Positions 7,142 through 13,944 of a stretch of DNA of 14,540 bases are shown in pieces. Made by a program: the position numbers and the translations under genes. Below the pieces are notes generated by a model. That model was not told where the DNA came from. It made no database searches and saw only the letters and a list, made by a program, of their open reading frames with translations. Source of the DNA: Chloroflexota bacterium (GTDB taxonomy: Bacteria > Chloroflexota > Ktedonobacteria > Ktedonobacterales > Ktedonobacteraceae); the NCBI GenBank assembly GCA_902810755.1, contig CADDYT010000154.1, positions 1 through 14,540 on the forward strand, given 5' to 3'. How positions within the stretch are numbered: position 1 is the first letter of the stretch; every line of letters begins with the position of its first letter.

Positions 7142-7221
7142 CGAACTTCTGTGCTAGAAGTGACGCCACCTTGTGCAGGGATAGCAGCTATCCCTGTTAC
7201 ATGAGAACGATATGCGGCTCT
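7137..7221 (-). other. Possible structured RNA element between the GH15 gene and typA
   Basis: On the minus strand, AGAGCCG (7221-7215) pairs with CGGCTCT (7143-7137), a perfect 7-base closing stem. It encloses two perfect hairpins: a 9-base stem with a 3-base loop (7176-7196) and a 6-base stem with a 5-base loop (7145-7161). The layout is a multi-branch junction. It lies 30-114 bases downstream of the GH15 stop codon and upstream of the typA promoter candidate, so it would be made as the GH15 3' tail unless an unseen promoter exists. I do not recognise a known riboswitch consensus. Confidence 0.4.
7176..7196. repeat. 21-base near-perfect palindrome
   Basis: CAGGGATAG and CTATCCCTG are perfectly complementary around a CAG spacer. 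It could be a dyad operator, the main hairpin of the RNA element at 7137-7221, or the 3' hairpin of the GH15 transcript. No T run follows, so it is not a typical terminator. Confidence 0.6.
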
Positions 7222-7250
7222 GAAAAATTCCTGTTGCTCCTTTGCGGGCC

Positions 7251-9173
7251 TCAGCCTTCCTGTGCCCTGGCGTAAGGTTCGTTTAGCGAGTAGCCGCCGT
7301 AGGCTTTGTTGAGGATCTGGTCGATGTTGTAGCAGGCGGTAATCAGCGAGAGGTGCGTGAAGGCCTGCGGGTAGTTGCCCAGAGCCTCGCCGGTCAGGCC
7401 AATTTCTTCGGCGTAGAGGCCGACATGGTTGCTGTAGGTCAGCATTTTTTCGAGCATCAGCCGGGCCTCGTCGAGCCGACCGGCGCGGGCGAGGGCCTCG
7501 GCAAACCAGAAGCTGCACGCGCTGAACGTTCCCTCGACGCTGCCCAGGCCATCGTTGGCGGCTTTCTGCGGGTTGTAGCGATGCACCAGCGAATCGGTGG
7601 TCAGTTCGCGCTGGATACGATCGAGGGTGGCGATAATACGCGGATCGGTAGCTCCGGCGAAGTTGGTCAACACCATGAGCAGGGAACTGGCATCGATGGC
7701 AGTGGTGCCGTAATATTGCACAAAGCTGCGCACTTTAGGGTCCCAGCCCCTGTCCATGATTTGCTCATAAATCTGGGCGCTGGTCTGCATCCATTCGGCC
7801 ATTGGCGCGGGCAGGCCACGATGGCGAGCCAGGCGCAGGGCGCGATCGAAGGCGACCCAACTCATCAACCGTGAGTGGACAAAGTGCCGGGGGCCGCCCC
7901 TGACCTCCCAGATGCCCTCGTCCGGCTCCTGCCAGTGGACACTTAACCAGCCCAGCAGGCGGCGCAGGTTTTGCCAGAGGTCGTAGGAGATGGTATCGTA
8001 GCGGTTGTAGATGTAAATGGCGTCCATCAATTCGCCGTAGATATCAAGTTGCAATTGCCTGTAGGCGGCGTTGCCAACGCGCACAGGCCGGCTGTCACGA
8101 TAGCCTGAGAGGTTTGGCAGCGTAAATTCTGTCAGGTCGTGTTCGCCATCAATGCCGTACATAGGCTGCAAGGTGCCGTTTTCCTTCAGTTCGTGGCAGC
8201 GAGCATCGAGAAAGCCCATAAAGGCGCGCGCTTCATCTGTGAAGCCCAGCGTAAGCATACTGTAGAGGGTAAACGCGGTGTCGCGCAGCCAGGTATAGCG
8301 ATAATCCCAGTTGCGAGCGCCGCCGATAGTTTCCGGCAGGCTGGTTGTTGGCGCGGCGACAATCGCGCCGGTCGGGGCATAGGTGAGCAGTTTGAGGACG
8401 AGAGCCGAACGCTGCACCATCTCGCGCCAGCGACCGTGATAGGTGCATTGCGCGAGCCAGGCGCGCCAGTAGCGCACATTCTTCTCGAAGGCGTCGTGGA
8501 TCTTCGCAGGCGAGATGTGCGGGGGAGCCATATCGCTGTCCTTCGCGCTTTCCAACACAAAGTACGCTGACTGATGCGTGTGCAGCGTGAAGGTGGCCCT
8601 CACTCCGCCTCTGCCATCTTCCTCGACCGGTACAGACGAGGATAGCCCCAGACACAGGGTCTCGCTGTTAAAAATCGCGCCATCCTTTGAGAGATGGATG
8701 ATGTGCGAATCGCGCGCGTAGTTGAAAGCAGGCCGACAGGTCATCTCGAAAGAGAGCGTGCCGCGCACCACCTTCACCATACGGATGATATGATGCTGGT
8801 GTTGGGCGCTATTTTCCTGCTTGATCGGCATGAAGTCGGTAATTTCGCCCACGCCATCGACGGTCAGAAAGCGCGTGATGAGGATATTGGTTTCCGGCAG
8901 ATACAACTGCTTGCGCCCCATATTGGGGGTATCGGGCGGAGAGATGCGGAAGAACCCGCCTTTGTCGGCGTCGAGAATGGCCCCGAAGACGCTGGGAGAG
9001 TCGAAACGGGGAATGCAACACCAGTCAATAGAGCCATTTTTGCCCACCAGCGCCACCGTGTGCAGATCCCCGATCACGGCGTAGTCATCAATCGGTAAGT
9101 ATGCCGTTCCTGTACGCGCCGTCTCCTGGATTTTCTGTTGCTGAGCCTGAGCCGCTTGCTCCATCTGCTCCAT
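7251..9173 (-). CDS. Glycoside hydrolase family 15 protein (glucoamylase/trehalase type)
   Basis: The protein has 640 residues from the ATG at 9173, which has GAGGT eight bases upstream. The frame stays open further upstream to 9275, but that part has no family similarity. The N-terminal domain opens with [19 protein letters not shown] and [20 protein letters not shown], typical of bacterial GH15 enzymes. The (alpha/alpha)6 catalytic domain contains [15 protein letters not shown] (residue ~287), [20 protein letters not shown] (~419, the Glu being the likely general acid) and [19 protein letters not shown] (~586, the likely catalytic base). It probably cleaves alpha-glucosidic bonds of trehalose, maltooligosaccharides or glycogen-like glucans in the cytoplasm. 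No signal peptide is seen. The family includes both glucoamylases and trehalases; the substrate cannot be settled from sequence. It lies downstream of purU but behind its own promoter candidate. Confidence 0.93.
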   Translation of the reverse strand: MEQMEQAAQAQQQKIQETARTGTAYLPIDDYAVIGDLHTVALVGKNGSIDWCCIPRFDSPSVFGAILDADKGGFFRISPPDTPNMGRKQLYLPETNILITRFLTVDGVGEITDFMPIKQENSAQHQHHIIRMVKVVRGTLSFEMTCRPAFNYARDSHIIHLSKDGAIFNSETLCLGLSSSVPVEEDGRGGVRATFTLHTHQSAYFVLESAKDSDMAPPHISPAKIHDAFEKNVRYWRAWLAQCTYHGRWREMVQRSALVLKLLTYAPTGAIVAAPTTSLPETIGGARNWDYRYTWLRDTAFTLYSMLTLGFTDEARAFMGFLDARCHELKENGTLQPMYGIDGEHDLTEFTLPNLSGYRDSRPVRVGNAAYRQLQLDIYGELMDAIYIYNRYDTISYDLWQNLRRLLGWLSVHWQEPDEGIWEVRGGPRHFVHSRLMSWVAFDRALRLARHRGLPAPMAEWMQTSAQIYEQIMDRGWDPKVRSFVQYYGTTAIDASSLLMVLTNFAGATDPRIIATLDRIQRELTTDSLVHRYNPQKAANDGLGSVEGTFSACSFWFAEALARAGRLDEARLMLEKMLTYSNHVGLYAEEIGLTGEALGNYPQAFTHLSLITACYNIDQILNKAYGGYSLNEPYARAQEG

Positions 9174-9211
9174 AGTTACTACCTCGTGAAAAAAGATGTG
9201 GATTGCTTCAT

Positions 9212-9220
9212 ATTTTATCA
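9212..9220 (-). promoter_or_regulatory. Possible extended -10 promoter of the GH15 gene
   Basis: The minus strand reads TGATAAAAT, a TGn extended -10 followed by TAAAAT, about 40 bases before the GH15 start codon. No convincing -35 box is found, so support is moderate. Confidence 0.35.
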
Positions 9221-9274
9221 CGATTCGCCCACTTTCAGGGAAGATAGCATGCCCTGGAAGAAGCATCTCAGCCA

Positions 9275-9362
9275 TGTCATACGGAGCGGCAGCGAAGCAT
9301 CTCTGGCCCCCAATCGATCAGTGTGGCTTCACCAGATGCTTCACTCTCGCCCGGCATGACAC
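9275..9362. repeat. Long imperfect hairpin repeat, copy 1
   Basis: The left arm (9275-9306) and right arm (9331-9362) are imperfectly complementary. They share the GCAGCGAAGCATC / GATGCTTC core and the outer GTCAT / ATGAC ends with the copy at 10322-10405. It begins six bases after the purU stop codon in the direction of transcription, so it probably folds in the purU 3' end. An extra GAAGCATCTC word lies just outside the left arm, near 9260-9269. Confidence 0.7.
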
Positions 9363-9368
9363 CTCCGA

Positions 9369-10238
9369 TCAATCGAACACAATGGTCTTGTTCCCGTGTA
9401 CCAGCACACGGTCTTCGATATGCACGCGCACAGCCTGGGCCAGCACGCGACGTTCCACCTCTTTCCCTTTGCGAATCAGGTCTTCGAGCCGGTCACGATG
9501 ATTGCAGTGAATGACATCCTGAGCGATAATCGGCCCCTCGTCGAGTCGCTCGGTCACATAGTGAGCCGTTGCGCCGATCAGCTTGACGCCGCGCTCGAAC
9601 GCCTGCTCATACGGCTTCGCGCCGACAAAGGCGGGCAGGAAGCTGTGGTGGATGTTGATGATGCGATGCGGGTAGGCGTGGACGATAAACGGCTCCAGTA
9701 TCTGCATGTAGCGGGCAAGGATCAGGAAATCCACCTTGCCCAGCAGAAATTCGAGCATCTGCCGCTCGTCTTGCTGGCGCTGCTCTCGCCTGATGGGAAA
9801 ATGATGATATGGGATGCCATACGGGCGTACAATCGGTTCCAGATCGGGATGATTACTGATCACAAAGGAAATATCCATCTCCAGTTCGCCGCTGCGCCAG
9901 CGCCAGAGCAGGTCTATCAGGCAGTGGTCGAACTTCGAGACGAGAATGCCGACACGTTTGCGCTCCCGCGAGTAGTGGACGCTCCAGTGCATGCCGAACC
10001 TCTCGGCTATCGGCGTAAAGGCCCGCACCAGTTCCGCCCGGCTCAATATGAAGCTATCCTCGGCGAAGCTGATACGCATAAAAAACGTGCCAGAGTGCAA
10101 GTCCGTCGAATGCTGGTCGGACTGACAGATATTCCCCTGGTGCTGAAAAATAAACTGTGAAATCGCTGCCACAATCCCCGGACGGTCAGGGCAGGAAATC
10201 AACAACGTGATCGTGTGAGCTTGCGTAGATGTAGACAC
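9369..10238 (-). CDS. purU: Formyltetrahydrofolate deformylase
   Basis: The protein has 289 residues, the normal length for PurU, with a GTG start and GGGAGGGG upstream. Residues ~8-85 are an ACT domain (LLISCPDRPGIVAAISQFIF). The rest is the formyltransferase fold: RVGILVSKFDHCLIDLL, the LGKVDFLILARYMQIL segment, the NIHHSFLPAFVGAKPY motif (residue ~193) carrying the active-site His, and DEGPIIAQD (~233) with the catalytic Asp. The enzyme hydrolyses 10-formyltetrahydrofolate to formate and tetrahydrofolate, balancing one-carbon pools and supplying formate for purine synthesis. The ACT domain is the expected place for amino-acid control. No purine or folate gene is adjacent. The gene is bracketed by two hairpin repeats and has its own promoter. 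Confidence 0.96.
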   Translation of the reverse strand: MSTSTQAHTITLLISCPDRPGIVAAISQFIFQHQGNICQSDQHSTDLHSGTFFMRISFAEDSFILSRAELVRAFTPIAERFGMHWSVHYSRERKRVGILVSKFDHCLIDLLWRWRSGELEMDISFVISNHPDLEPIVRPYGIPYHHFPIRREQRQQDERQMLEFLLGKVDFLILARYMQILEPFIVHAYPHRIINIHHSFLPAFVGAKPYEQAFERGVKLIGATAHYVTERLDEGPIIAQDVIHCNHRDRLEDLIRKGKEVERRVLAQAVRVHIEDRVLVHGNKTIVFD

Positions 10239-10279
10239 AGAGAACCCCTCCCACCTGTTTTTGTCTGGTATCAGTTACT

Positions 10280-10308
10280 ATTATAGGGGATGTGGCTAGC
10301 CATGAAAA
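10280..10308 (-). promoter_or_regulatory. Promoter of purU
   Basis: On the minus strand, a -35 box TTTTCA (10308-10303) and a perfect -10 box TATAAT (10285-10280) are separated by 17 bases, about 42 bases upstream of the GTG. The repeat at 10322-10405 begins 14 bases further upstream. Confidence 0.65.
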
Positions 10309-10321
10309 CGGTTCCTGGCCG

Positions 10322-10405
10322 TGTCATACTGAGCGCAGCGAAGCATCTGCGGTGACCAACCGGGCGGCATAGCCCCGCGGATGCTTCGCTGCGCTCAGTA
10401 TGACA
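10322..10405. repeat. Long near-perfect hairpin repeat, copy 2
   Basis: Positions 10322-10352 pair with 10375-10405: 26 continuous Watson-Crick pairs, one wobble, then four more pairs, around a 22-base loop. The arm reads GTCATACTGAGCGCAGCGAA followed by GCATC. The type resembles the GTCATTCTGAGCG-AGCGAAGAATCT palindromes I recall as abundant between genes in Chloroflexota and other phyla. It lies between the divergent promoters of purU and the DUF1786 gene. Confidence 0.85.
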
Positions 10406-10477
10406 TGTCGGAGTCACTTTCTCATGGCATACCATGATATGTGAGGAAACCGGTTGTATAACGTGCTGTACCCGAGG

Positions 10478-10486
10478 TGATATACT
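10478..10486 (+). promoter_or_regulatory. Extended -10 promoter of the DUF1786 gene
   Basis: TGATATACT is a TGn extended -10 with TATACT at 10481-10486. A TTGTAT lies at 10454 but the 21-base spacing is too long for a normal -35. Transcription would start near 10493, just before the hairpin at 10503. Confidence 0.45.
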
Positions 10487-10502
10487 CATACAGATTGGAA
10501 TA

Positions 10503-10593
10503 GATCGTGTCAGGCTGCGTGGAGCGAAGCATGCGGGGGCCTGTACCGCTATGTCACCGTCAGATGCTTTGCTCCACGCGGCCTGACACGATC
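10503..10593. repeat. Long hairpin repeat, copy 3, in the DUF1786 mRNA leader
   Basis: Positions 10503-10532 pair with 10564-10593 over 30 continuous positions, 28 Watson-Crick and 2 G-U, around a 31-base loop. The arm shares GGAGCGAAGCAT with the family but has GTCAGGC instead of GTCATAC at its outer part. The loop, read on the minus strand, resembles the loop of copy 2 (GGTGAC near one side, a run of C near the other), which suggests that copy 3 is inverted relative to copy 2. It ends 17 bases before the ribosome binding site of the next gene. Confidence 0.85.
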
Positions 10594-10622
10594 AACGCAG
10601 TTAAGCATGAAGGAGCTTCCGC

Positions 10623-11774
10623 ATGTCAGGACCTTTTCGTATTCTCACCGCCGATGTTGGGACAGGGACACAGGATATCCTGCTGTTTGAGAGCGGGAAG
10701 ACGATAGAGAACTGCTTTAAGATGGTCATGCCATCGCCTACCGTCATCGTAGCGGAGCGCATTAAGCGGGCGACGGAGCAGGGACGGCCCGTTCTGCTGA
10801 CAGGGGTAACGATGGGAGGCGGGCCAAGTCACTGGGCGGCGCGCGACCATGCCCTGGCGGGCTATTCCGTTGCCGTGACCCCGGAAGCTGGCCGCACCTT
10901 TGATGATGATTTGACAATGGTGGAGCAGATGGGCTTTGAGATCATTGACGAGGATGAGGCGGCGCGCCGTGCCAGAAACCCTGACCTGCTGCATATCGAA
11001 CTGCAAGATTTTGACGCGCAGGCTATCATCACGGCCCTGCAAGCCTTCGATGTGAGTCCCACCGTTGATGCGCTGGCCATTGCCGCCTTCGATCATGGCG
11101 CGGCCCCTCCCGGCATCAGCGACCGGCGTTTCCGCTTCGATTTCATTACACAGACGGTGCAGCGCGACCCGACGCCCGGCGCCTTTGCCTATCCGGCAGA
11201 GCAGACACCCGCCAACCTGACGCGCCTGCGCTCTATCGCACGCAGCGCCGCTCGCTACCTCGCGCTGAGCAACTCCAACCCACAGGCTCCCTTGCTGCTC
11301 ATGGATACTGGCTCGGCGGCAGTGCTGGGCGCGCTGGAAGACCCTGTTGTGCGCAGCCAGCGTGAAAGCGTCCTCTGCAATATCGGCAATTTTCACACTC
11401 TCGCCTTCCATCTGCTCGATGGGCGCATTCAGGGCATTTTTGAACACCACACCGGCGAGATCAACCGCGAGCAACTCGAACAACTGCTGCTCAAACTGGC
11501 AAACGGCACGCTCACGAACGATGAAGTCTTCAACACCAGCGGACATGGCGCGCTCATCCTGCGTCAACCGCAGGAAGCCAACGCATCGTTTCCCTTCCTG
11601 GCCGTCACCGGCCCGCGCCGTGAACTCTTGCGCGGCTCATCTCTGCATCCTTACGAGGCAACACCGCACGGCGATATGATGCTCGCGGGCTGTTTCGGCC
11701 TGCTGCGCGCTTTCGCCGCCCACGAACCATCAATGGCCCCGCTGATTGAGCCATCACTGCCCGCTGGCAATTAA
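10623..11774 (+). CDS. DUF1786 family protein
   Basis: The protein has 383 residues. AGGAG at 10611-10615 is seven bases before the ATG. The N-terminus has ILTADVGTGTQDILLFE, a nucleotide/phosphate-binding loop of the ASKHA (actin/acetate-kinase) type, followed by the VMPSPT segment and GVTMGGGPSHWAARDHALAG, both typical of DUF1786. A DDDLTMVEQMG stretch comes next. A second set of loops follows in the C-terminal half: LLMDTGSAAVLGAL, CNIGNFHTLAFHLLDGRIQGIFEHHTGEI, and a late DMMLAGCFGLLRAF. The family has been annotated as a putative pyruvate formate-lyase activating enzyme, but it has no radical-SAM cluster motif and that name is doubtful. A sugar-kinase-like or ATPase function is more in line with the fold, as inference. 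Its long leader contains a hairpin repeat. Confidence 0.85.
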   Translation: MSGPFRILTADVGTGTQDILLFESGKTIENCFKMVMPSPTVIVAERIKRATEQGRPVLLTGVTMGGGPSHWAARDHALAGYSVAVTPEAGRTFDDDLTMVEQMGFEIIDEDEAARRARNPDLLHIELQDFDAQAIITALQAFDVSPTVDALAIAAFDHGAAPPGISDRRFRFDFITQTVQRDPTPGAFAYPAEQTPANLTRLRSIARSAARYLALSNSNPQAPLLLMDTGSAAVLGALEDPVVRSQRESVLCNIGNFHTLAFHLLDGRIQGIFEHHTGEINREQLEQLLLKLANGTLTNDEVFNTSGHGALILRQPQEANASFPFLAVTGPRRELLRGSSLHPYEATPHGDMMLAGCFGLLRAFAAHEPSMAPLIEPSLPAGN

Positions 11775-11848
11775 TTGTGGAAATAGAAAAGAAGGGATAA
11801 TCACACCGGGCAATTACCTCAAAAGAGGGGTGAGCGAAGCAAAAGGGC

Positions 11849-12322
11849 TTATTTTCTGCGCCGGGAAGGAGGGTCTTTCTTTGAGGAGTTGCGGATTCTG
11901 GAGCCGGAGGAGGAAGATTTTCGGGACTGGATGCGGGAGACTTTTTCGCGGATCAGGGTGATTTGCGAGTGGACTGCCTGGCGGGATTGCTGGAGCATAC
12001 GGGCGATTTCGGATGGGCGGCGACTATCGACCAGGTAGCGGCAGATCGTTTCTTGCTTCTCTGTCAGGTCGACCGCCGGGTGTTCGAGGGCCGTCTTCGC
12101 AAGGTCTTCGAGCTCGCCGTACTTACTACGTCTGTATGCATCAAGATCGACGGGGGAGAAGAGCCAGCGGTCGACGACGCGCACTCCGGGGATGCGTCCT
12201 GCTTCGACGAGATGCATGAAATGCCAGTAACTGAGGTCAAGCTGGCGGGCGGCTTCATGGGTGGTCAGCATACCGTTCAGGTGTTGCAGGTTATAATTCA
12301 GTTCATCGCTCCTGAGGGCCAT
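11849..12322 (-). CDS. Small DNA-binding protein with two helix-turn-helix regions
   Basis: The protein has 157 residues. Residues 18-67 resemble the excisionase/MerR-like HTH_17 fold: MLTTHEAARQLDLSYWHFMHLVE, then GRIPGVRVVDRWLFSPVDLDAYR, the wing-type pattern that reads DNA in excisionases and similar regulators. Residues 86-128 form a second helix-turn-helix of the sigma region 4/LuxR kind: LTEKQETICRYLVD, then PSEIARMLQQSRQAVHSQI. The last ~25 residues are very rich in Ser, Arg and Lys, consistent with non-specific DNA contact. The start at 12322 has only a weak AAAGG upstream; M18 has none. No recombinase or phage gene is near, so an excisionase role is unlikely and a transcriptional regulator is favoured. 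The target is unknown. It is convergent with the DUF1786 gene. Confidence 0.75.
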   Translation of the reverse strand: MALRSDELNYNLQHLNGMLTTHEAARQLDLSYWHFMHLVEAGRIPGVRVVDRWLFSPVDLDAYRRSKYGELEDLAKTALEHPAVDLTEKQETICRYLVDSRRPSEIARMLQQSRQAVHSQITLIREKVSRIQSRKSSSSGSRIRNSSKKDPPSRRRK

Positions 12323-12385
12323 GTCGGACGCCTTTCTACGGAATAACCGTACTGTAAAGTGTCAGGCACATAAAAAGCCACCATG

Positions 12386-12414
12386 AGTATACCACAGTAG
12401 ATGGGAGAGCGCAA
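12386..12414 (-). promoter_or_regulatory. Promoter of the two-HTH protein gene
   Basis: On the minus strand, TTGCGC (12414-12409) and TATACT (12391-12386) are 17 bases apart, with a TGG extended -10 directly before TATACT. The predicted start near 12379 gives a ~57-base leader. A short TACGG/CCGTA inverted repeat (12337-12351) lies in that leader. Confidence 0.55.
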
Positions 12415-12434
12415 GTCATTTGTATGGTTAAATC

Positions 12435-13217
12435 TTACTGATCTATTGTGTACTCCTCAGGAACCTGATGGCTCCATATTCTGACGGTGCGAATGCCTGC
12501 GGCGTGCAGAATAGCTGCTGACCGGACATGGGCGCGGGCAATCTGACCGGGCAGGTGAGCATCGGAGCCGACACTGATGGGCGCGTGCTGCGCGGCGCAG
12601 GCATTGGCGAGCCGCTGCACAAGCGTGGGGTAGGTCAACACATCGAAGCCGTTGATTTCCAGCGCGACATCATGCTGCGCCGCCAGGGCAGCCAGTCGCG
12701 CCAGTTCTTCATTGATGTTGTGCGGCAAAAAGGGGTTTCTGAAGCGCATGCGCACCGGATGGCTGACGACGCTGAAATAACCGCTGCTCACGGCCTGGCA
12801 GAGCAGTTCAAAGTAGCGCAGCCAGAGAGCTTCTCCCTCCGCACGCCTGATATGCAGATCGTTTTCGTACTGGAGACCGTCGACCTCATGTACGGAACCA
12901 ATGAGAAAATCCCAGTCATGTCCCTGCAGGGTAGCCTGAATGTGCTCGTTTTGCTGTGGGATGAAGTCGACTTCCATACCCAGACGGACATCGCACTGTG
13001 CCTGCTGCCCTGCTGCGCGTACTGCGTCGATGTAGTCGGCAAGGGCGAGCAGGGGGCCTTCCTGCGGCATATGGTCGAGCAGGGGGTGGGCTTCGCGCAT
13101 CTGGAAAACATGCTCGGAGAGGCCGAGGACGCGCACCCCACCTGCACGGGCCGCCTGGGCCATCTGCAAGGCTGAGCTACGACAGACGTGAGTATGGAAA
13201 TCGGTATCGAGAACCAT
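12435..13217 (-). CDS. PHP-domain phosphatase of the histidinol-phosphatase type
   Basis: The protein has 260 residues, matching the HisK-type histidinol-phosphatase length. Metal-binding motifs of the PHP family are in order: DFHTH (residues 6-10), LSEH (H36), GMEVDF (~79), GSVHEV (~107), VSHPVRMR (~150) and VGSDAH (~217). These should hold a three-metal centre hydrolysing a phosphate monoester such as histidinol phosphate. No other histidine gene is in the window, so the true substrate may differ; related PHP proteins hydrolyse other small phosphates. A GGGGGA lies 12 bases upstream of the ATG. The gene is the last in an operon, 21 bases after the O-methyltransferase. Confidence 0.85.
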   Translation of the reverse strand: MVLDTDFHTHVCRSSALQMAQAARAGGVRVLGLSEHVFQMREAHPLLDHMPQEGPLLALADYIDAVRAAGQQAQCDVRLGMEVDFIPQQNEHIQATLQGHDWDFLIGSVHEVDGLQYENDLHIRRAEGEALWLRYFELLCQAVSSGYFSVVSHPVRMRFRNPFLPHNINEELARLAALAAQHDVALEINGFDVLTYPTLVQRLANACAAQHAPISVGSDAHLPGQIARAHVRSAAILHAAGIRTVRIWSHQVPEEYTIDQ

Positions 13218-13238
13218 GACGGTACATTTCCCCCGCTG

Positions 13239-13943
13239 TCAGCTATATCTGACGACCGAGACAGCAAAGCCGTCGGTGTAATCCTCATCCATTGGCAAGA
13301 GGAGCGATATCAGGCGCGGGTCGCTGGCGATGCGGCGGTTGTATTCGGCAACGCCATTGTTGCCTTCGTCCTCCGATGGCTGGAAGACCCTGCCGCCGCG
13401 AATGCAGTTATCCGCGACGATGATGCTGCCGGGGCGGGCCAGACGCAGTGCAGCTTCGAGGTACTGTGGGTAGGGCGACTTGTCAGCGTCGATGAAGACG
13501 AGATCAAAGGGGGCCTCGCTCTCAAGCCCTGGCAGCAGGTCAAGGGCCTTGCCGACACGCACCTCGGTACGGTCGGCGACGCCCGCGTGGGCGAAGGAAT
13601 TGCGTACCACTTCGGCGTGGGCGGGGTTCACTTCCAGCGTAATCAAACGCCCGCCCTCCGGCAGAGAGCGCGCCAGCCAGATACCGCTATAGCCGGCCAG
13701 CGCACCGATCTCAAGGATCTTGCGCGCATTACAGGCAGCGGCGAGCAATTGCAGGAAGCGCCCCTGGATAGGCGAAATCTGAATAGGCGGCAACCCCGCT
13801 TCCTCTCCGGCAGCGAGCGCGTGCCGCAGTCCCTCGTCCTCAGGGGCAAATCGCTCGCTGATCGTTGTCTCAATGGAGCGGCGCAGGTTTGCCTGCTGTT
13901 CTAGCTGTACCAGTCGGGTTGATTCACTGCTGTTTTCGGTCAT
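13239..13943 (-). CDS. Class I SAM-dependent O-methyltransferase (CCoAOMT-like)
   Basis: The protein has 234 residues. It fits the bacterial O-methyltransferase family 3: ISPIQGRFLQLLA upstream of the SAM loop ILEIGALAGYSGIWLA (about residues 75-90), the ITLEVNPAHAEVVRNSFAHAG strand with the acidic residue binding the SAM ribose, FIDADKSPYPQYLE (DADK near 149, metal ligands), DNCIRGGRVF (~178, a further metal ligand) and a C-terminal DGFAVSVVRYS. Family members methylate catechol-type hydroxyls with a divalent metal; some act on other small molecules. The start ATG overlaps the upstream gene end as TAACATG with AAGGA before it, implying translational coupling. The substrate is unknown. Confidence 0.92.
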   Translation of the reverse strand: MTENSSESTRLVQLEQQANLRRSIETTISERFAPEDEGLRHALAAGEEAGLPPIQISPIQGRFLQLLAAACNARKILEIGALAGYSGIWLARSLPEGGRLITLEVNPAHAEVVRNSFAHAGVADRTEVRVGKALDLLPGLESEAPFDLVFIDADKSPYPQYLEAALRLARPGSIIVADNCIRGGRVFQPSEDEGNNGVAEYNRRIASDPRLISLLLPMDEDYTDGFAVSVVRYS

Positions 13944-13944
13944 G

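Noticed and set aside
7091..7221. T-box leader for typA, suggested by AAGGTGGCGTCAC on the minus strand
   Set aside because: The sequence does not match the T-box consensus (the AGGGTGGNACCGCG core), no Stem I is visible, and typA is not an aminoacyl-tRNA synthetase or amino-acid gene.
9174..9275. Longer GH15 start, extending the frame to 9275
   Set aside because: The extension covers the promoter region, lacks family similarity, and the ATG at 9173 has a good GAGGT site.
10626..11567. 313-codon open frame antisense to the DUF1786 gene
   Set aside because: The plus frame has a recognised family and a ribosome binding site; the antisense frame is a GC-rich shadow with no motif.
11815..11840. 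Hairpin CCTC-AAAA-GAGG and a TGAGCGAAGC word after the DUF1786 gene
   Set aside because: A four-base stem without a T run is too weak for a terminator, and the 10-base word alone is not enough to call another copy of the hairpin repeat.
12528..13175. 215-codon open frame antisense to the PHP phosphatase
   Set aside because: A shadow of a gene with all PHP metal motifs intact.
13188..13904. 238-codon open frame antisense to the O-methyltransferase
   Set aside because: A shadow of a gene with all SAM and metal motifs intact.
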